The notes below the pieces were generated by a model, which did not search any database, was not told the DNA's origin, and saw only the letters and a list, made by a program, of their open reading frames with translations. A DNA stretch of 62,710 bases from Sulfitobacter sp. (GTDB taxonomy: Bacteria > Pseudomonadota > Alphaproteobacteria > Rhodobacterales > Rhodobacteraceae), in NCBI GenBank assembly GCA_017854855.1, contig JAFMGZ010000019.1:1-62710 (forward strand), written 5' to 3'. Every line of letters begins with the position of its first letter. The stretch's first letter is position 1. Shown one piece after another: positions 16,059 through 25,746 of the stretch. Both the position numbers and the translations under genes were made by a program.

Positions 16059-18236
16059 ATGATGAATAACAATAAAATACTGACTGTCTCATATGGCACC
16101 TTTTCATGCACCCTCGAAGGGTTCGAGGATTCTTTTGGCACGATGAAAGCCATTGCGGAGTATTTTCGCGATCTCGCAGCAGACGACAGATATTTTGGCG
16201 CAGAGCCGCCCCAGCCAGATGCCGAAATGCTCGCGCGCATCGCTCAAAAGGAAATGACCCGCAAGGTTCAGGCCCGCCAGCAAGACGGCACAATCGTGCT
16301 GAGTGCCTTGGAAGATCACACAGAGATCGAACCAACCCCAGCTGAGGCCCCCACCGCCGCATCCGTCGCACCTGCCAAGGCTGAGACCGCTCAGCCTGCA
16401 ACCCTGACCGTCTCTCCAAAGCAAGCAGCGCCAGTAGAGATCAAAACACCAAGCGACGCACCCATTGCGGCTGCGGCCACGGTTTCTGTGGAACAGCCCA
16501 AGGTCAGCATCCCCACCATGCAAGAGCCCGTGCAGCAGCCCGTTGCCGAACCCGCCCCTGCGCCAGAAACCGAAGCCAAAGCCGAGACAATCGCCAAGAA
16601 CGAGATGCCGGAAGACTCGGCAGCTCCCGTCGCTCGGGCGGTTGAAGAAGACGAAAATGACATCGTCCCCGGCCAGCCGGACAAGGATGTAGAAGCCTTC
16701 TTTGCGGACGCCGCACCAGCCGCGCTGCAAAAGACAGAAACGCAGCCCGAAGTAGCCAAGGCCCCTGCACCTTCTGCCCCGACCCCAGCACCCGACAGCA
16801 TTGCCGCAAAACTGCAGCGCATTCGCGCCGTGGTCGCACAGCACGAAGAGGAAGAAGAGGACGACGACTACCTGGAGGACGAACTGCCAGCAGACGCCGC
16901 CCGTGAAGCGACCAAGCGCCGCGAAGCTGTTGACCAGGCCCGCACCGAAATTGAGCAGGCGATGGCCGCCGATGAAGCCGCCTCTGCCAAGGCCGATGCG
17001 GAAACCAAGGCGCAAGAGCCAAGCGATGCCGATGAGATCACCGCGATCCTTGATGCTTTGGCCAAAGGCGACATCGAAAATGACAAAGGCACAACAAAAG
17101 ACAAAGGCGAAGACACGGTAAACAACATCTTTGAAGACGCCGAAACGACATTGGCGAGCAAGTTCGCAGCCAAACAGCCCGTAGCCAAGGTCGCAAAAGT
17201 CGTAACGCAGCAGACACAGGTTGTATCGGTCGGTCGCCCGCAAACGCAAAAGCCCACCCAGCCACAGGCACGGGTGATCAAGGTCAAGCGCAAGGATCTG
17301 GAAACAGCGATCGAAAAGGGCGACCTGGAAGAATACGACGAGCAGGAGACCGCGCCCAAAGCAGCCCCCAAGGCAGAAGACGCGCCCAAGGCCGCACCGG
17401 GTCTGGATGATCTGGCCCCTGCTCGCACAGGCAAAACAGCGCTCTCTCCCGAAGACGAGGCAGACCTTGCCCGCGAACTGGCCGAGCTTGAGGCAGATAT
17501 CACGGCGACAGCCAAGCCCAAAAAAGAACGCACTGCCGGCGCTGCACGCGAATTGCTGCCCAGCATCGATCAAGGTGAAGGTGCCGACGTGAACCGCCTG
17601 CTGGCCGAAACAGACCACCAGATGGATGAACCCGAAAGCGCCACCCGCCGGGATGCCTTTGCGCATCTGCGTGCGGCGGTTGCGGCCAAAAAGGCCGATG
17701 CCACCATTAACGACGGGTCAAAGCCAGATGGCGATAACGACTACCGCAATGATCTGGCCGAAGTGGTGCGACCGCGCCGCCCCGTCAGCACCTCCGCCCG
17801 CACAGAGCGTCCCGAAGAACCACGCCCCGCCCCCCTCAAACTGGTAGCAGAGCAGCGCATTGATGGAAAAAAACCCGTAAGTGCAGATCCGGTGCGCCCC
17901 CGCCGTGTGTCCGCGCGGGCCGAAAAGCCTGCCGTCGCACATGACGGAGACAGCTTTGCCGACTACGTCGCAGACGTGGGGGCCACATCCCTGCCCCAAC
18001 TTCTGGAGGCCGCAGCCGCCTATATGGCCTTTGTCGAAGGTCAGGAACAATTCTCGCGGCCACAGCTGATGACCAAGGTACGCCAGGCCAGCGGCGATGA
18101 CGGTTTCAGCCGCGAAGAGGGCCTTCGGTCCTTTGGACAGCTTTTGCGCTCAGGCAAGATCGAAAAAATCAAAGGCGGCCGGTTCACGGTCTCCGATGAC
18201 ATCGGTTTTCGCCCGGATGAGCGCGCAGCCAGCTAA
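16059..18236 (+). CDS. Large acidic low-complexity protein with conserved ends
   Basis: This protein of about 725 residues has a conserved folded N-terminus (ILTVSYGTFSCTLEGF, then DLAADDRYFGAEPPQPDAEM, about residues 5-65). A 500-residue middle is rich in Ala, Pro, Glu, Asp and Lys and is probably disordered. The conserved C-terminal domain of about 100 residues (FADYVADVGATSLPQLLEAAAAYM, SRPQLMTKVRQASG, GQLLRSGKIEKIKGGRFT) looks helical and winged-helix-like. There is no signal peptide or membrane segment. The function is unknown; the layout suggests a cytoplasmic scaffold or DNA/partner-binding protein. AGAGGA precedes the ATG at 16059, and a strong terminator follows the stop. Confidence 0.75.
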   Translation: MMNNNKILTVSYGTFSCTLEGFEDSFGTMKAIAEYFRDLAADDRYFGAEPPQPDAEMLARIAQKEMTRKVQARQQDGTIVLSALEDHTEIEPTPAEAPTAASVAPAKAETAQPATLTVSPKQAAPVEIKTPSDAPIAAAATVSVEQPKVSIPTMQEPVQQPVAEPAPAPETEAKAETIAKNEMPEDSAAPVARAVEEDENDIVPGQPDKDVEAFFADAAPAALQKTETQPEVAKAPAPSAPTPAPDSIAAKLQRIRAVVAQHEEEEEDDDYLEDELPADAAREATKRREAVDQARTEIEQAMAADEAASAKADAETKAQEPSDADEITAILDALAKGDIENDKGTTKDKGEDTVNNIFEDAETTLASKFAAKQPVAKVAKVVTQQTQVVSVGRPQTQKPTQPQARVIKVKRKDLETAIEKGDLEEYDEQETAPKAAPKAEDAPKAAPGLDDLAPARTGKTALSPEDEADLARELAELEADITATAKPKKERTAGAARELLPSIDQGEGADVNRLLAETDHQMDEPESATRRDAFAHLRAAVAAKKADATINDGSKPDGDNDYRNDLAEVVRPRRPVSTSARTERPEEPRPAPLKLVAEQRIDGKKPVSADPVRPRRVSARAEKPAVAHDGDSFADYVADVGATSLPQLLEAAAAYMAFVEGQEQFSRPQLMTKVRQASGDDGFSREEGLRSFGQLLRSGKIEKIKGGRFTVSDDIGFRPDERAAS

Positions 18237-18260
18237 GACAGCAGTTCATTAAATGGTTTC

Positions 18261-18289
18261 GGGCGGTTTCTTGGGAAGCCGCCCTTTTT
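18261..18289 (+). terminator. Rho-independent terminator after the acidic protein gene
   Basis: Stem GGGCGGTTTC / GAAGCCGCCC (one G-U pair) with a TTGG loop is followed by five T. It lies 25 bp after the stop codon at 18236. Confidence 0.85.
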
Positions 18290-18334
18290 CATGCGCGGTG
18301 CCCGAAGGCATGGGGATGGCACATCGCCAAGACG

Positions 18335-18562
18335 TCAGCGCGGGTCATCCCCTTCAGGATCAGCCTGACCAACCCCTTTGAATATCGACTTGAACGGTAT
18401 CACCCACAAGACACCAAGCCCGACGTAGATGAAAAGCTCCAGCAGGATCGAAGGCCGCTCGAACATCTCAACCACATTCACGGCCACCACAACGTAAAGC
18501 GGCATGGCAATCAGCAAGATCACCAGCGACCATCTTTTGCGGGCCTTGTAACTCAGCGCCAT
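18335..18562 (-). CDS. DUF2842 small membrane protein
   Basis: The 75 residues start MALSYKARKRWSL and contain two hydrophobic helices (about residues 12-32 and 40-58), matching DUF2842, a small alphaproteobacterial inner-membrane family of unknown function. The ATG at 18562 has an ideal GGAGGT; an upstream in-frame extension only covers the purA 3' end. It starts 14 bp after the purA stop and is probably read from the purA transcript. Confidence 0.85.
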   Translation of the reverse strand: MALSYKARKRWSLVILLIAMPLYVVVAVNVVEMFERPSILLELFIYVGLGVLWVIPFKSIFKGVGQADPEGDDPR

Positions 18563-18575
18563 CTCTACCTCCGGT

Positions 18576-19868
18576 TCAATCTGCGAACGGATCGGTGACC
18601 AGAATGGTATCCTCTCGCTCGGGTGATGTAGAAAGTAGGGCGACGGGGCATTCAATCAACTCTTCCACGCGGCGCACATATTTGATGGCCTCCGCTGGCA
18701 GATCGGCCCAGGACCGCGCGCCTTCGGTGGATTGTGACCAGCCTGGCATCTCTTCGTAGATCGGGGTGCAGCGGGCCTGTTGGTCTGCCGCCGTCGGCAG
18801 ATATTCCAGGCGCTGTCCGTCCAGTTCATAGCCGACGCAGATTTTCAGCGTCTCGAAACCATCCAGCACATCCAGCTTGGTAAAGGCGATTCCATTGACG
18901 CCAGAGGTCGCACAAGTCTGGCGCACCAAAACAGCGTCAAACCAGCCACAGCGGCGCTTGCGTCCTGTCACGGTGCCAAATTCATGGCCCCGTTCGCCCA
19001 AACGCTGACCGTCAGCATCGTGCAGTTCAGCTGGGAAAGGCCCTTCGCCCACGCGGGTCGTATAGGCTTTGACAATCCCCAGAACGAAATCGATCGAACC
19101 CGGACCGATGCCCGTACCCGTTGCCGCCTGCCCCGCGATCACGTTGGAGGACGTGACAAAAGGATAGGTGCCAAAGTCGATGTCAAGCAAGGCTCCCTGT
19201 GCCCCTTCGAACAGGATCCGCTTACCGGCTTTGCGCTTTTCGTTCAGGATCTTCCAGACCGGTGCGGCATATTCCAGAACCGCCGGAGCGATCTCGCGCA
19301 GCTGAGCCAAAAGCGCATCGCGGTCGACAGGCTCAAGCCCCAGGCCGCGCCGCAGCGCATCATGGTGCACAAGGGCGCGGTCAACGCGCAGCTCCAGCGT
19401 GGCCTCATCCGCCAGATCTGCGACGCGAACCGACCTGCGGCCAACCTTGTCTTCGTAGGCCGGGCCAATGCCCCTGCCGGTCGTCCCGATCTTGGCGACT
19501 GCATTTTGTTCTTCACGGGCGCGGTCCAGCTCGCCGTGAATGGGCAGGATCAGTGGGGTATTTTCCGCAATCATCAGCGTTTCAGGCGTGATCGTGACCC
19601 CCTGGCCACGCAGGCCCGCAATTTCCTTAACCAGATGCCATGGATCCAGCACAACACCGTTGCCGATCACGCTCAGCTTGCCGCCGCGCACGATGCCCGA
19701 AGGCAGCAGGCTCAACTTGAAAACTTCGCCATCAATCACCAGCGTATGGCCTGCGTTGTGACCGCCTTGGAAGCGCGCGATCACATCGGCACGTTCGGAC
19801 AGCCAATCCACGATCTTGCCTTTTCCCTCGTCTCCCCATTGGGCGCCGACAACAACCACATTGGCCAT
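18576..19868 (-). CDS. purA: Adenylosuccinate synthetase
   Basis: The full-length 430-residue enzyme has the GTP-binding [11 protein letters not shown] at the N-terminus, [23 protein letters not shown] and [12 protein letters not shown]. It converts IMP, aspartate and GTP to adenylosuccinate in AMP synthesis. It is followed closely by the DUF2842 gene. The upstream gap to the divergent membrane-protein gene (181 bp) shows no recognisable riboswitch. Confidence 0.98.
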   Translation of the reverse strand: MANVVVVGAQWGDEGKGKIVDWLSERADVIARFQGGHNAGHTLVIDGEVFKLSLLPSGIVRGGKLSVIGNGVVLDPWHLVKEIAGLRGQGVTITPETLMIAENTPLILPIHGELDRAREEQNAVAKIGTTGRGIGPAYEDKVGRRSVRVADLADEATLELRVDRALVHHDALRRGLGLEPVDRDALLAQLREIAPAVLEYAAPVWKILNEKRKAGKRILFEGAQGALLDIDFGTYPFVTSSNVIAGQAATGTGIGPGSIDFVLGIVKAYTTRVGEGPFPAELHDADGQRLGERGHEFGTVTGRKRRCGWFDAVLVRQTCATSGVNGIAFTKLDVLDGFETLKICVGYELDGQRLEYLPTAADQQARCTPIYEEMPGWSQSTEGARSWADLPAEAIKYVRRVEELIECPVALLSTSPEREDTILVTDPFAD

Positions 19869-20049
19869 GATGCTAAATCCTTTGCAAACTCCGCGCCCCT
19901 CATAGCCCTATGGCGCGTGGGGTGAAACTGGAAAATCCCTTTGCGGGGCTTTTGCAGGAAATTTATGGGTAGCACAGGTTCGCGCAGCGCCATCGCTGGA
20001 CTTTGGCACCGCGCCATGAGTATTTTTGGCAAAAAGGAGCCGGGGCAAG

Positions 20050-20445
20050 ATGGCATTTTTCTTTCGCTGGGCATGTGCCCTTGGGCTTTTGGCCGCGACC
20101 TTTAATCCGACGGAATATAATTACGTCAGCTGGGTGCGCGACCACGGCAGCGCAAACCTGTCGATTGCTGTTCTGACGGGTCTGATCCTGATGGTGGGAT
20201 ATATCATCTATCTGCGCGCGACTTTGCGATCCATCGGGGCTTTTGGCATGCTGCTGGTGCTGGCGCTGGTTGGTGCGGCCCTTTGGGTGCTGTATGATCT
20301 GGGGATCCTCAGGCTGGATGATCCCAGCCTGAATCTGTGGCTGGGCCTGATCGCGCTCAGTTTTGTTCTGGGCGTCGGCCTCAGCTGGAGCCATGTGCGC
20401 CGTGCGCTGTCAGGCCAATCGGATATGGATGACGTGGACGAATAG
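20050..20445 (+). CDS. Four-helix membrane protein (DUF6524-like)
   Basis: The 131 residues form four hydrophobic segments (about 5-20, 34-54, 63-85 and 95-112) and an acidic C-terminus, SDMDDVDE. N-terminal FNPTEYNYVSWV is shared by a small proteobacterial family of unknown function. The ATG at 20050 is chosen over one eight codons earlier because AGGAG lies about 11 bp upstream and the hydrophobic N-terminus begins there. It is convergent with the nitrile hydratase operon. Confidence 0.7.
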   Translation: MAFFFRWACALGLLAATFNPTEYNYVSWVRDHGSANLSIAVLTGLILMVGYIIYLRATLRSIGAFGMLLVLALVGAALWVLYDLGILRLDDPSLNLWLGLIALSFVLGVGLSWSHVRRALSGQSDMDDVDE

Positions 20446-20468
20446 GCCCAGATCAGATCATCACGCGG

Positions 20469-20783
20469 CTAGCTCTTGGCAAGCCTCACCGGCTGGCCGT
20501 GGGGCGTGCCAAGATAAGCGGCCTTCCAAGCGTCGCGCAGCAGCGCCACTTCGCCCGGGGCGGCGATGCCGATCTCGTCGAGATAGACTTCCAATGTGTC
20601 CAGCCACGCGGCAAAGTAATCCTCGCCGCCGTTCAGCTCCTTGGCCAGACCGTGACGTTTCAATGTCGCACCAAAGCGTCCAGCCCATTGGCCCCATTCG
20701 AAATGCCCCGCTTCGTTCAGATGCACGGTCAGGGCAAAGAGCTGCGCATGCCAGGGCGCTTCAAAGACCGGATCGGGTTTCAT
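20469..20783 (-). CDS. Nitrile hydratase accessory/activator protein
   Basis: The 104 residues include EAPWHAQLFALTVHL and FEWGQWAGRFGATL, similar to the N-terminal region of nitrile hydratase beta subunits and to the small activators (P14K/NHase accessory family) that help load cobalt. The ATG overlaps the beta-subunit stop (ATGA), so translation is coupled. A cobalt-type alpha subunit upstream fits the role of a cobalt-insertion helper. Confidence 0.82.
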   Translation of the reverse strand: MKPDPVFEAPWHAQLFALTVHLNEAGHFEWGQWAGRFGATLKRHGLAKELNGGEDYFAAWLDTLEVYLDEIGIAAPGEVALLRDAWKAAYLGTPHGQPVRLAKS

Positions 20784-21457
20784 GCGGCAGGCGTCAGGTA
20801 GCTTTGCCACATGTCCAGAACCACCTCGTCACGGGGATGTTCGGGATGGGCCCAAAGCTGTGATGCGGCAAAGGCCACCGCATAAAGCGGTTCTGGTGCT
20901 TCGCCCAGCCCATGGGCATGGGCGTCCGGCAGGATATGGGTGCCATGCAGCCGCAAGATCCGCCCCCGCGCCCCCGCCGCATAAGACGGCAGGCGCGTAT
21001 GGCCCCCGTCGATCTTTTCATTCTCGGCAAACCGCCGTGCCACGACAAGGTCACCCGGGGCGAAACAGGCCGCGATGGTGCCGGGCCGGTCGACCGGGCC
21101 ACCCTTGGCCAGGACTGCCGCGACCTGATCCGCCTTTAGCGCACGGTCGGCCAGTGGGCTGCGCTCTGGCGGGACGGTGCCGGCCAGTTCCGCGCGGCTG
21201 ACCGTGCCGGAATCAACCAAAAGCGTCGCCAGCCCGCCCATCCATTTCTCATAATAGGAAAACCGGCTGTAATCTTTGGGGCTGAGCCGCTCGCGCGCAT
21301 GCCGGGAAGTATCAAGGTTCCATTGCCCCAGGCTGCCAGAAGCAAGTGTCAGGGCCAATGCACGGGGGTGCCAGTCTGCGTGAAACCTGACATCCTCGGC
21401 CTCGGGCACGACCGGTCCGTCGCCAAACCGCCCGCCCATGTCATGCACCCGGCTCAT
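20780..21457 (-). CDS. nthB: Nitrile hydratase beta subunit
   Basis: The 225-residue subunit starts [16 protein letters not shown], the classic NHase beta N-terminus, and has [17 protein letters not shown] and a C-terminal SH3-like barrel ([25 protein letters not shown]). The beta subunit contributes arginines to the active site of the alpha/beta enzyme, which hydrates nitriles to amides. The ATG at 21457 overlaps the alpha stop (ATGA). No amidase gene is adjacent. Confidence 0.93.
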   Translation of the reverse strand: MSRVHDMGGRFGDGPVVPEAEDVRFHADWHPRALALTLASGSLGQWNLDTSRHARERLSPKDYSRFSYYEKWMGGLATLLVDSGTVSRAELAGTVPPERSPLADRALKADQVAAVLAKGGPVDRPGTIAACFAPGDLVVARRFAENEKIDGGHTRLPSYAAGARGRILRLHGTHILPDAHAHGLGEAPEPLYAVAFAASQLWAHPEHPRDEVVLDMWQSYLTPAA

Positions 21458-22071
21458 GGTGTGCCCGCCAGCGCGGTGCCGATCATGCTGTCGCGGCTGA
21501 CCAGGCCCATCAGCGCCTCTTCGTCCATGCCTTCGGTCCCTTCGGGGCGTTGCGGGATCACCAGATAGCGCATTTCTGCCGTTGAATCCCAAACCCGCAC
21601 CGCCCTGTGTTCGGGCAAGGTCACGCCAAATTCTGCCAGCACCTTGCGCGGCTCACGCACAGCGCGGGCGCGGTAGGCATCGGATTTGTACCAGCCCGGC
21701 GGGATCCCCAGAAGCGGCCATGGATAGCAGCTGCACAGGGTGCAAACGACCATGTTATGCAACTCATCCGTGTTCTCGACCGCCACCATATGTTCGCCTT
21801 GCCGCCCGTAATAGCCAAGGTCGGCCACCACTGCGGTGGCATCCTCCAACAAGGCTGCGCGAAAACCGGGGTCTGTCCAGGCTTTGACCACCACCCGCGC
21901 CCCGTTGCGGGGGCCAATCTTGTTTTCATAGGTGTCGATGATCTCATCCAATGCGGCAGGATCAATCAATCCCTTCTGTACCAGAAGGGTTTCAAGCGCC
22001 TTGACCCGCAAGGCGGGATCCGAAGGCAACAGGGCGTGCGGGTCATCGTGATCTGAATGGTCATGTGGCAT
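21454..22071 (-). CDS. nthA: Nitrile hydratase alpha subunit, cobalt type
   Basis: The 205 residues contain the metal site VCTLCSCY with Cys110, Cys113, Ser114 and Cys115. Thr in the third position is the signature of cobalt enzymes, whereas iron enzymes have VCSLCSCT. Two of the cysteines are normally oxidised to sulfinic/sulfenic acid. It is the first gene of the alpha-beta-activator operon. The His/Asp-rich N-terminus ([12 protein letters not shown]) is common in the family. The substrate could be a nitrile or an aldoxime-derived nitrile; no pathway genes lie nearby. Confidence 0.95.
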   Translation of the reverse strand: MPHDHSDHDDPHALLPSDPALRVKALETLLVQKGLIDPAALDEIIDTYENKIGPRNGARVVVKAWTDPGFRAALLEDATAVVADLGYYGRQGEHMVAVENTDELHNMVVCTLCSCYPWPLLGIPPGWYKSDAYRARAVREPRKVLAEFGVTLPEHRAVRVWDSTAEMRYLVIPQRPEGTEGMDEEALMGLVSRDSMIGTALAGTP

Positions 22072-22391
22072 GGGAAAAAGAGTGCACCACCCCGGACCGC
22101 TTGTCCATCCAAAGTGCGCAAGGCGTTTGAATGCCGCCAAAATTTTCACGCGCATCGGGGGCGTTTTTGTGGTATGTAAAAGTCAGGGAGCGAGTCTGAT
22201 CCACCTCAATTCCAGGATGAACCTCTTAAACATGGCGTGGTAGAGTACCGCTCGTTAAAAGACCGTCGGCATTTGCGGCGGTCTTTGACGTATGAGGGGG
22301 TGAACCCGCGAGGCTGTTGGCAATCCTCCCTTGCCCCGACGCGCAAAGATGCATAGATAGCCGCAAACCCAAAACGAAAGCAGCCCGTCCC
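22072..22391. other. Gene-free 320-bp region between nthA and secG
   Basis: No convincing coding sequence lies here. It must contain the divergent promoters of the nitrile hydratase operon and secG. It holds a strong hairpin (22258-22286) and a purine-rich stretch after it. A tRNA-D-arm-like string near 22238-22253 is not part of any complete tRNA. A long secG leader or a small RNA is possible, but neither can be shown from sequence alone. Confidence 0.6.
22258..22286 (+). other. Strong hairpin upstream of secG
   Basis: Arms AAAGACCGTCG (22258-22268) and CGGCGGTCTTT (22276-22286) pair over 11 bp with one G-U and a 7-nt loop. The right arm ends in TTT, but no T-tract follows, so it could be a weak terminator of a short RNA or a structural element in the secG leader. 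Confidence 0.6.
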
Positions 22392-22754
22392 ATGGAAAAT
22401 GTCGTTCTGATCATCCACCTTTTGCTTGCCCTCGGCCTGATTGCCGTTGTCCTGATGCAGCGTTCCGAAGGTGGCGGTCTTGGCATGGGTGGCGGCGGTG
22501 GTGGTGCGGTGTCCGGCCGCTCTGCTGCGACGGCGTTGGGTAAACTGACTTGGCTGCTGGGCGCGGCCTTTATCGTGACATCAATCACGCTGACGGTTCT
22601 GGTTGCGCAAAAGTCGTCAGGCGCGTCCGTGATCGACCGTTTGGGCGCCACACCGCCTGCGGCCGGATCAACCGACACATCGCTTCCAGCGGGTGACAGC
22701 CTGTTGCCGCCCACGGCAGATGACAATGCACCGTTGGTTCCAGCGGCTGATTGA
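22392..22754 (+). CDS. secG: Preprotein translocase subunit SecG
   Basis: The 120-residue protein starts MENVVLIIHLLLALGLIAVV, followed by LMQRSEGGGLGMGGGGG and a second helix (LGKLTWLLGAAFIVTSITL). This two-helix hairpin with a Gly-rich loop is SecG, part of the SecYEG channel in the inner membrane. The Pro/Asp-rich C-terminal tail is typical of alphaproteobacteria. The start at 22392 is preferred over an upstream in-frame ATG at 22317 because SecG proteins begin directly with the first helix. Confidence 0.93.
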   Translation: MENVVLIIHLLLALGLIAVVLMQRSEGGGLGMGGGGGGAVSGRSAATALGKLTWLLGAAFIVTSITLTVLVAQKSSGASVIDRLGATPPAAGSTDTSLPAGDSLLPPTADDNAPLVPAAD

Positions 22755-22929
22755 TCAACAAACACAATACCTTGCGGCATGGCTGAATTTCGCAACATGA
22801 TGTTGCGTTACAGCCTTGCCTAGGCTTAACGAATCCTGCTATCATTAAATCCCGTGATGTTGTGGTTTTTAACCGCGACTCTGGCGGATTTTCCGCATCA
22901 TTCAGAACTTCACGGGGGTCCTCTTACCG

Positions 22930-24576
22930 ATGGCACGTTACATTTTTATCACCGGTGGTGTGGTCTCTTCGCTGGGCAAAGGTCTGGCATCCGCCGCCCT
23001 TGGCGCATTGTTGCAAGCCAGAGGTTTTTCGGTCCGCCTGCGCAAGCTGGACCCCTATCTGAACGTCGACCCCGGCACGATGAGCCCATTCGAACATGGC
23101 GAAGTCTTTGTCACAGATGACGGGGCCGAAACGGATCTGGATCTGGGTCACTACGAACGTTTTACCGGCGTGCCCGCCCGCAAGACCGATTCCGTCTCAT
23201 CGGGTCGTATCTATTCCAACGTTTTGGAAAAGGAACGCCGGGGTGATTATCTGGGCAAGACGATCCAGGTTGTCCCCCATGTCACCAACGAGATCAAAGA
23301 CTTCCTTGCGATTGGCGATGACGAGGTTGATTTCATGCTCTGCGAGATCGGCGGCACAGTGGGCGACATCGAAGGACTGCCTTTCTTTGAGGCGATCCGC
23401 CAGTTCTCGCATGACAAGCCGCGGGGCCAATGTATCTTTATGCACCTGACCCTGCTGCCCTATCTGGCCGCATCAGGAGAGCTCAAGACCAAACCGACCC
23501 AACACTCTGTCAAGGAATTGCAATCCATCGGCATCGCCCCCGACATCCTTGTCTGCCGTTCCGAACACCCCATCCCCGAAAAAGAGCGCGAGAAGATCGC
23601 GCTGTTTTGTAACGTGCGCAAAGAATCCGTGGTCGCGGCCTATGATCTGAAATCCATCTACGAGGCACCGCTGGCCTATCACGCCCAAGGGTTGGACCAG
23701 GCGGTACTTGATGCGTTCGACATCTCTCCGGCACCGAAACCGGACCTGACGGTTTGGCACGACGTCTATGATCGCATCCACAATCCCGAAGGCGAAGTGC
23801 GCGTGGCCATCGTGGGCAAATACACCCAGCTGGAAGACGCCTATAAATCCATCGCCGAGGCATTGACCCATGGTGGCATGGCCAACCGGGTCAAGGTCCG
23901 GGTGGAATGGGTAGATGCGGAAATCTTTGAGCAGGGTGAAGATGTGGGGCCTCATCTTGAGGGGTTCCATGCGATCCTCGTGCCCGGCGGCTTTGGCGAA
24001 CGCGGCACCGAAGGCAAGATCAAGGCGGCCCAATACGCCCGAGAGCACAAGGTCCCCTATCTGGGTATTTGCCTTGGGATGCAGATGGCCGTCATCGAGG
24101 CCGCGCGCAATGTCGCCGGCGTGAAAACCGCCGGCTCAGAAGAATTCGACCACGAGGCGGGCAAGAAGCGATTTGAACCTGTCGTCTATCACCTGAAAGA
24201 ATGGGTGCAGGGCAATCATATGGTTGAGCGCAAGGTCGGCGACGACAAGGGCGGAACGATGCGTCTGGGTGCCTATGATGCAACCCTCAAGCCCGGCTCC
24301 AAGGTTGCACAGGCCTATGGCACCACATCAATCGACGAACGCCACCGTCACCGCTATGAGGTCGACATAGCCTATAAGGACCAGCTGGAGGCGGTCGGTC
24401 TCAGCTTTTCGGGCATGTCGCCCGACGGAAAACTGCCAGAGATTGTGGAGTGGACAGACCACCCATGGTTCATCGGCGTCCAGTTCCATCCAGAGCTGAA
24501 GTCAAAACCATTCGCCCCCCACCCTTTGTTCAAGGATTTCGTCCGCGCCGCAAAGGATGTGTCGCGTCTGGTGTGA
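22930..24576 (+). CDS. pyrG: CTP synthase
   Basis: The full-length 548-residue enzyme has an N-terminal amidoligase domain ([13 protein letters not shown] at the N-terminus, [10 protein letters not shown]) and a C-terminal glutaminase domain with catalytic Cys381 (LGICLGMQ) and the His520/Glu522 pair (QFHPEL). It aminates UTP to CTP using glutamine and ATP. It follows secG, a common order in Rhodobacterales. The 175-bp gap from secG leaves room for its own promoter. Confidence 0.98.
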   Translation: MARYIFITGGVVSSLGKGLASAALGALLQARGFSVRLRKLDPYLNVDPGTMSPFEHGEVFVTDDGAETDLDLGHYERFTGVPARKTDSVSSGRIYSNVLEKERRGDYLGKTIQVVPHVTNEIKDFLAIGDDEVDFMLCEIGGTVGDIEGLPFFEAIRQFSHDKPRGQCIFMHLTLLPYLAASGELKTKPTQHSVKELQSIGIAPDILVCRSEHPIPEKEREKIALFCNVRKESVVAAYDLKSIYEAPLAYHAQGLDQAVLDAFDISPAPKPDLTVWHDVYDRIHNPEGEVRVAIVGKYTQLEDAYKSIAEALTHGGMANRVKVRVEWVDAEIFEQGEDVGPHLEGFHAILVPGGFGERGTEGKIKAAQYAREHKVPYLGICLGMQMAVIEAARNVAGVKTAGSEEFDHEAGKKRFEPVVYHLKEWVQGNHMVERKVGDDKGGTMRLGAYDATLKPGSKVAQAYGTTSIDERHRHRYEVDIAYKDQLEAVGLSFSGMSPDGKLPEIVEWTDHPWFIGVQFHPELKSKPFAPHPLFKDFVRAAKDVSRLV

Positions 24577-24642
24577 CCGCAACAGACGCCATTTCTTGAA
24601 AGTCTTTGCGCAGTTTCGCATTCAGCCGCTAAGGTCCCGCAT

Positions 24643-25419
24643 ATGCTGTCCTACCAACACATCTATCACGCGGGAAACCTGGCGGACGTGCACAAGCACA
24701 GCCTGCTGGCATGGATGCTGGATTATCTGACCAAAAAGGACAAACCGCTAACCTATCTTGAGACCCATGGCGGTCGCGCCCTGTATGATCTGACAGATGC
24801 GGCAGCCCGCAAGACCGGTGAAGCGGCACAGGGCATTGAGAAAGTGCATCATTGGTTTGCCCCTTCCCACCCCTATGCCCGCGTGCTGGATCAGACAATT
24901 GCCACCGATGGCCCGAACGCCTACCCCGGATCGCCCCTGATCGCAGCCAGCCTGCTGCGCCCGCAGGACCAGATCCATCTGGCAGAACTGCATCCGCAGG
25001 AACACGCAGCACTTGAACTGGCGATGTCGCCCCATAGCGCCAAGATCCACCTGCGCGACGGCTTTGAAATGGCCCATGCCCTGACACCGCCTACCCCGCG
25101 ACGGGGAATGATGCTGATTGACCCCAGCTATGAGGTGAAAGACGACTACCTGACCATTCCGCGCCATATGGCCAAGCTCAACCGTGCCTGGAACGTGGGC
25201 ATCATTGCGCTGTGGTACCCCCTGCTGACCAACAAGGCACATATCCCGATGCTCTCGGCGCTCAGCGATACCTTTCCCGAAGCCCTGCGTCACGAAGTGC
25301 GCTTTGCGCCCGCGCGCCCGGGCCACGGCATGGTCGGGTCGGGCCTGTTCGTGATCAACCCACCCTACGGGATGTCACAAGAGGCCGCATCACTCAGCAA
25401 GAAATTCAACGCATTATAA
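24643..25419 (+). CDS. rlmJ: 23S rRNA (adenine(2030)-N6)-methyltransferase
   Basis: The 258 residues start MLSYQHIYHAGNLADVHKH, the hallmark N-terminus of RlmJ, with ETHGGRALYDL and the catalytic DPPY-like LIDPSYE in motif IV. RlmJ methylates A2030 of 23S rRNA before ribosome assembly is complete. A DUF1330 gene follows 12 bp later with a perfect SD, so the two may share a transcript. Confidence 0.95.
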   Translation: MLSYQHIYHAGNLADVHKHSLLAWMLDYLTKKDKPLTYLETHGGRALYDLTDAAARKTGEAAQGIEKVHHWFAPSHPYARVLDQTIATDGPNAYPGSPLIAASLLRPQDQIHLAELHPQEHAALELAMSPHSAKIHLRDGFEMAHALTPPTPRRGMMLIDPSYEVKDDYLTIPRHMAKLNRAWNVGIIALWYPLLTNKAHIPMLSALSDTFPEALRHEVRFAPARPGHGMVGSGLFVINPPYGMSQEAASLSKKFNAL

Positions 25420-25431
25420 GGAGGATACACA

Positions 25432-25725
25432 ATGGCCAAAGGATATTGGGTCGCCCGAATGGACGTCAAAGACGCCGAAACCTATGACAAATACCGTGCC
25501 GCCAACGCCAAACCCTTTGCGGATTACGGCGCAAAATTCATTGTGCGCGGCGGCCAGCAAACACCGCGCGAAGGCGACGAACGCAGCCGCACCGTCGTCT
25601 TGGAATTCCCCTCATATGCCGATGCCATCGCCTGCTATGAAAGCGAGGCCTACCAAGCCGCCAAGGACATTCGCCTGAATGCATCCGAAGGTGATCTGGT
25701 GATCGTTGAGGGATACGACAGCTGA
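25432..25725 (+). CDS. DUF1330 family protein
   Basis: The 97-residue dimeric alpha-beta barrel-type protein starts MAKGYWVARMDVKD and has FIVRGGQ and VVLEFPSYADAIACYES, all diagnostic of DUF1330. The family has a ferredoxin-like fold similar to Dabb/EthD proteins; its biochemical role is not settled. AAGGAGG precedes the ATG, and the gene sits 12 bp after rlmJ. Confidence 0.92.
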   Translation: MAKGYWVARMDVKDAETYDKYRAANAKPFADYGAKFIVRGGQQTPREGDERSRTVVLEFPSYADAIACYESEAYQAAKDIRLNASEGDLVIVEGYDS

Positions 25726-25746
25726 AAAACATGCTAAGATGTTTCG

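Noticed and set aside
16104..17666. A 520-codon minus-strand frame
   Set aside because: It is the antisense of the acidic disordered gene; the Cys/Phe/Gly-rich translation reflects codon bias and no motif is present.
22231..22260. tRNA-like D-arm string upstream of secG
   Set aside because: No matching anticodon, T-arm or acceptor stem can be formed around it, so it is not a tRNA.
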